NCBI GenBank assembly: GCA_003648245.1
Contig: QMOO01000067.1
Span: forward strand, 1 to 6,670
Reading direction: 5' to 3'
DNA: 6,670 nt
DNA from: Caldisericota bacterium
GTDB lineage: Bacteria > Caldisericota > Caldisericia > B22-G15
Numbering within the stretch: the first letter of the stretch is position 1; each line of letters opens with the position of its first letter. Positions 6,074 to 6,670 of the stretch are shown here, in pieces. The position numbers and the translations under genes were made by a program. Under the pieces are notes generated by a model that had not been told where the DNA came from, searched no databases, and was given only the letters and a program-made list of their open reading frames with translations.

Positions 6074-6670
6074 ATGAACATTTTTGTTAAAAATATTGGA
6101 AAGGAAATGGAAATTGATGAAGGTGATAACCTTTTTAAAATTTTACACCTTTTACCAGAGGATAACTATGTGGGGGCTATCGTAAATGATACAGTGGTAG
6201 ATTTCTATTATCAGCCTGAAGAGGGTGACAAGATAGAATTTATAACCCATGATAGTGAGAAAGCTCTTGATATTTTAAATCATTCCACCTCTCATATACT
6301 TGCATGGGCTGTTAAATCTCTTTTTAAGGGCGCAAAACTTGGTATAGGTCCTTCCATAAAGAACGGATTTTATTATGATTTCCTTGTAGAAAAACCTTTC
6401 ACTCCAGAGGACATTGAGAAAATAGAAAACAAAATGAGAGAGCTTTTAACCAGAGAATACAAATTTGAGAAAGAGGAAATATCAAAGGAAAGGGCAAAGG
6501 AATTATTCAAAGACGAGAAGTTTAAACTGGAACTTATAGATGAGCTTGAGGAAGAAACAATAAGTATATATAAAGTTGGGGAATTTGTGGATTTATGTAG
6601 AGTTCCACACTTGCCCTCAACAAAATACATAAAGCACTCCAAACTCCTCTCCGCATCAGGTGCATACTGG
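6074..6670 (+). CDS. thrS: Threonyl-tRNA synthetase, N-terminal part (runs off the window)
   Basis: The enzyme activates threonine with ATP and attaches it to tRNA-Thr; its N-terminal editing domain removes mischarged serine. Only 199 codons are present, of about 580-640 usual for bacterial ThrRS, and the frame is open at the edge. Residues 1-60 look like a TGS domain. The editing domain follows, with HSTSH (His70, His74) and the DLCRVPH segment (Cys175, His179), which match the metal-type editing residues His73, His77, Cys182 and His186 of E. coli. GPSIKNGFYYDF (92-103) and SASGAYW (193-199) are further ThrRS signatures. Valine replaces the usual glycine in the CRGPH motif. The catalytic and anticodon-binding domains lie outside. 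AlaRS and AlaX share the HxxxH and CxxxH editing motifs, but the TGS domain and GAYW ending favour ThrRS. It is probably transcribed from the promoter ahead of tRNA-Val. Confidence 0.95.
   Translation, partial: MNIFVKNIGKEMEIDEGDNLFKILHLLPEDNYVGAIVNDTVVDFYYQPEEGDKIEFITHDSEKALDILNHSTSHILAWAVKSLFKGAKLGIGPSIKNGFYYDFLVEKPFTPEDIEKIENKMRELLTREYKFEKEEISKERAKELFKDEKFKLELIDELEEETISIYKVGEFVDLCRVPHLPSTKYIKHSKLLSASGAYW

Noticed and set aside
1..6670. CRISPR array, insertion sequence, prophage or toxin-antitoxin genes
   Set aside because: No spaced direct repeats, transposase motifs or terminal inverted repeats were seen; nearly all bases are explained by metabolic genes, a tRNA and short promoters.

Overview
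The window looks like part of the chromosome of a bacterium, probably a thermophile. The DNA is clearly AT-rich by eye. Arginine is mostly AGA/AGG, isoleucine is often ATA, and the proteins are rich in Lys, Glu and Ile. Two sigma-70-like promoters (TTGAAT/TATAAT and TTGACA/TATAAT) and a tRNA with an encoded CCA point to Bacteria rather than Archaea. I cannot name the genus or phylum.

Layout, all on the + strand: (i) 1-60, the last 19 codons and stop of an unidentified gene; (ii) 61-150, an AT-rich gap holding a promoter whose expected start site falls almost on the next ATG; (iii) 151-5915, a tight four-gene operon of threonine synthase (thrC), a fused aspartokinase-homoserine dehydrogenase (thrA type), aspartate-semialdehyde dehydrogenase (asd, archaeal/fungal-type signatures) and a 353-residue HAD-like protein I do not recognise by name; (iv) 5927-5953, a second promoter; (v) 5968-6042, tRNA-Val(GAC); (vi) 6074-6670, the first 199 codons of threonyl-tRNA synthetase (thrS), which runs off the window.

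Together the operon encodes aspartate -> aspartyl phosphate (AK domain) -> aspartate semialdehyde (Asd) -> homoserine (HSD domain), and O-phosphohomoserine -> threonine (ThrC). The step between, homoserine -> O-phosphohomoserine (normally ThrB), has no recognisable gene here. The position at the end of the operon is taken instead by the HAD-like protein. The next transcription unit carries the enzyme that loads threonine onto tRNA. The internal genes overlap by 4, 4 and 8 nt and have strong Shine-Dalgarno sequences. The first gene has none and appears to be leaderless or nearly so. No T-box, leader peptide or convincing intrinsic terminator is visible.

Most worth a second look: the HAD-like protein, with a motif order suggesting permutation or duplication and a possible link to the missing homoserine phosphorylation step; the apparently leaderless start of the operon; and the tRNA-Val-thrS unit, where the tRNA leader can pair with the tRNA 3' end.
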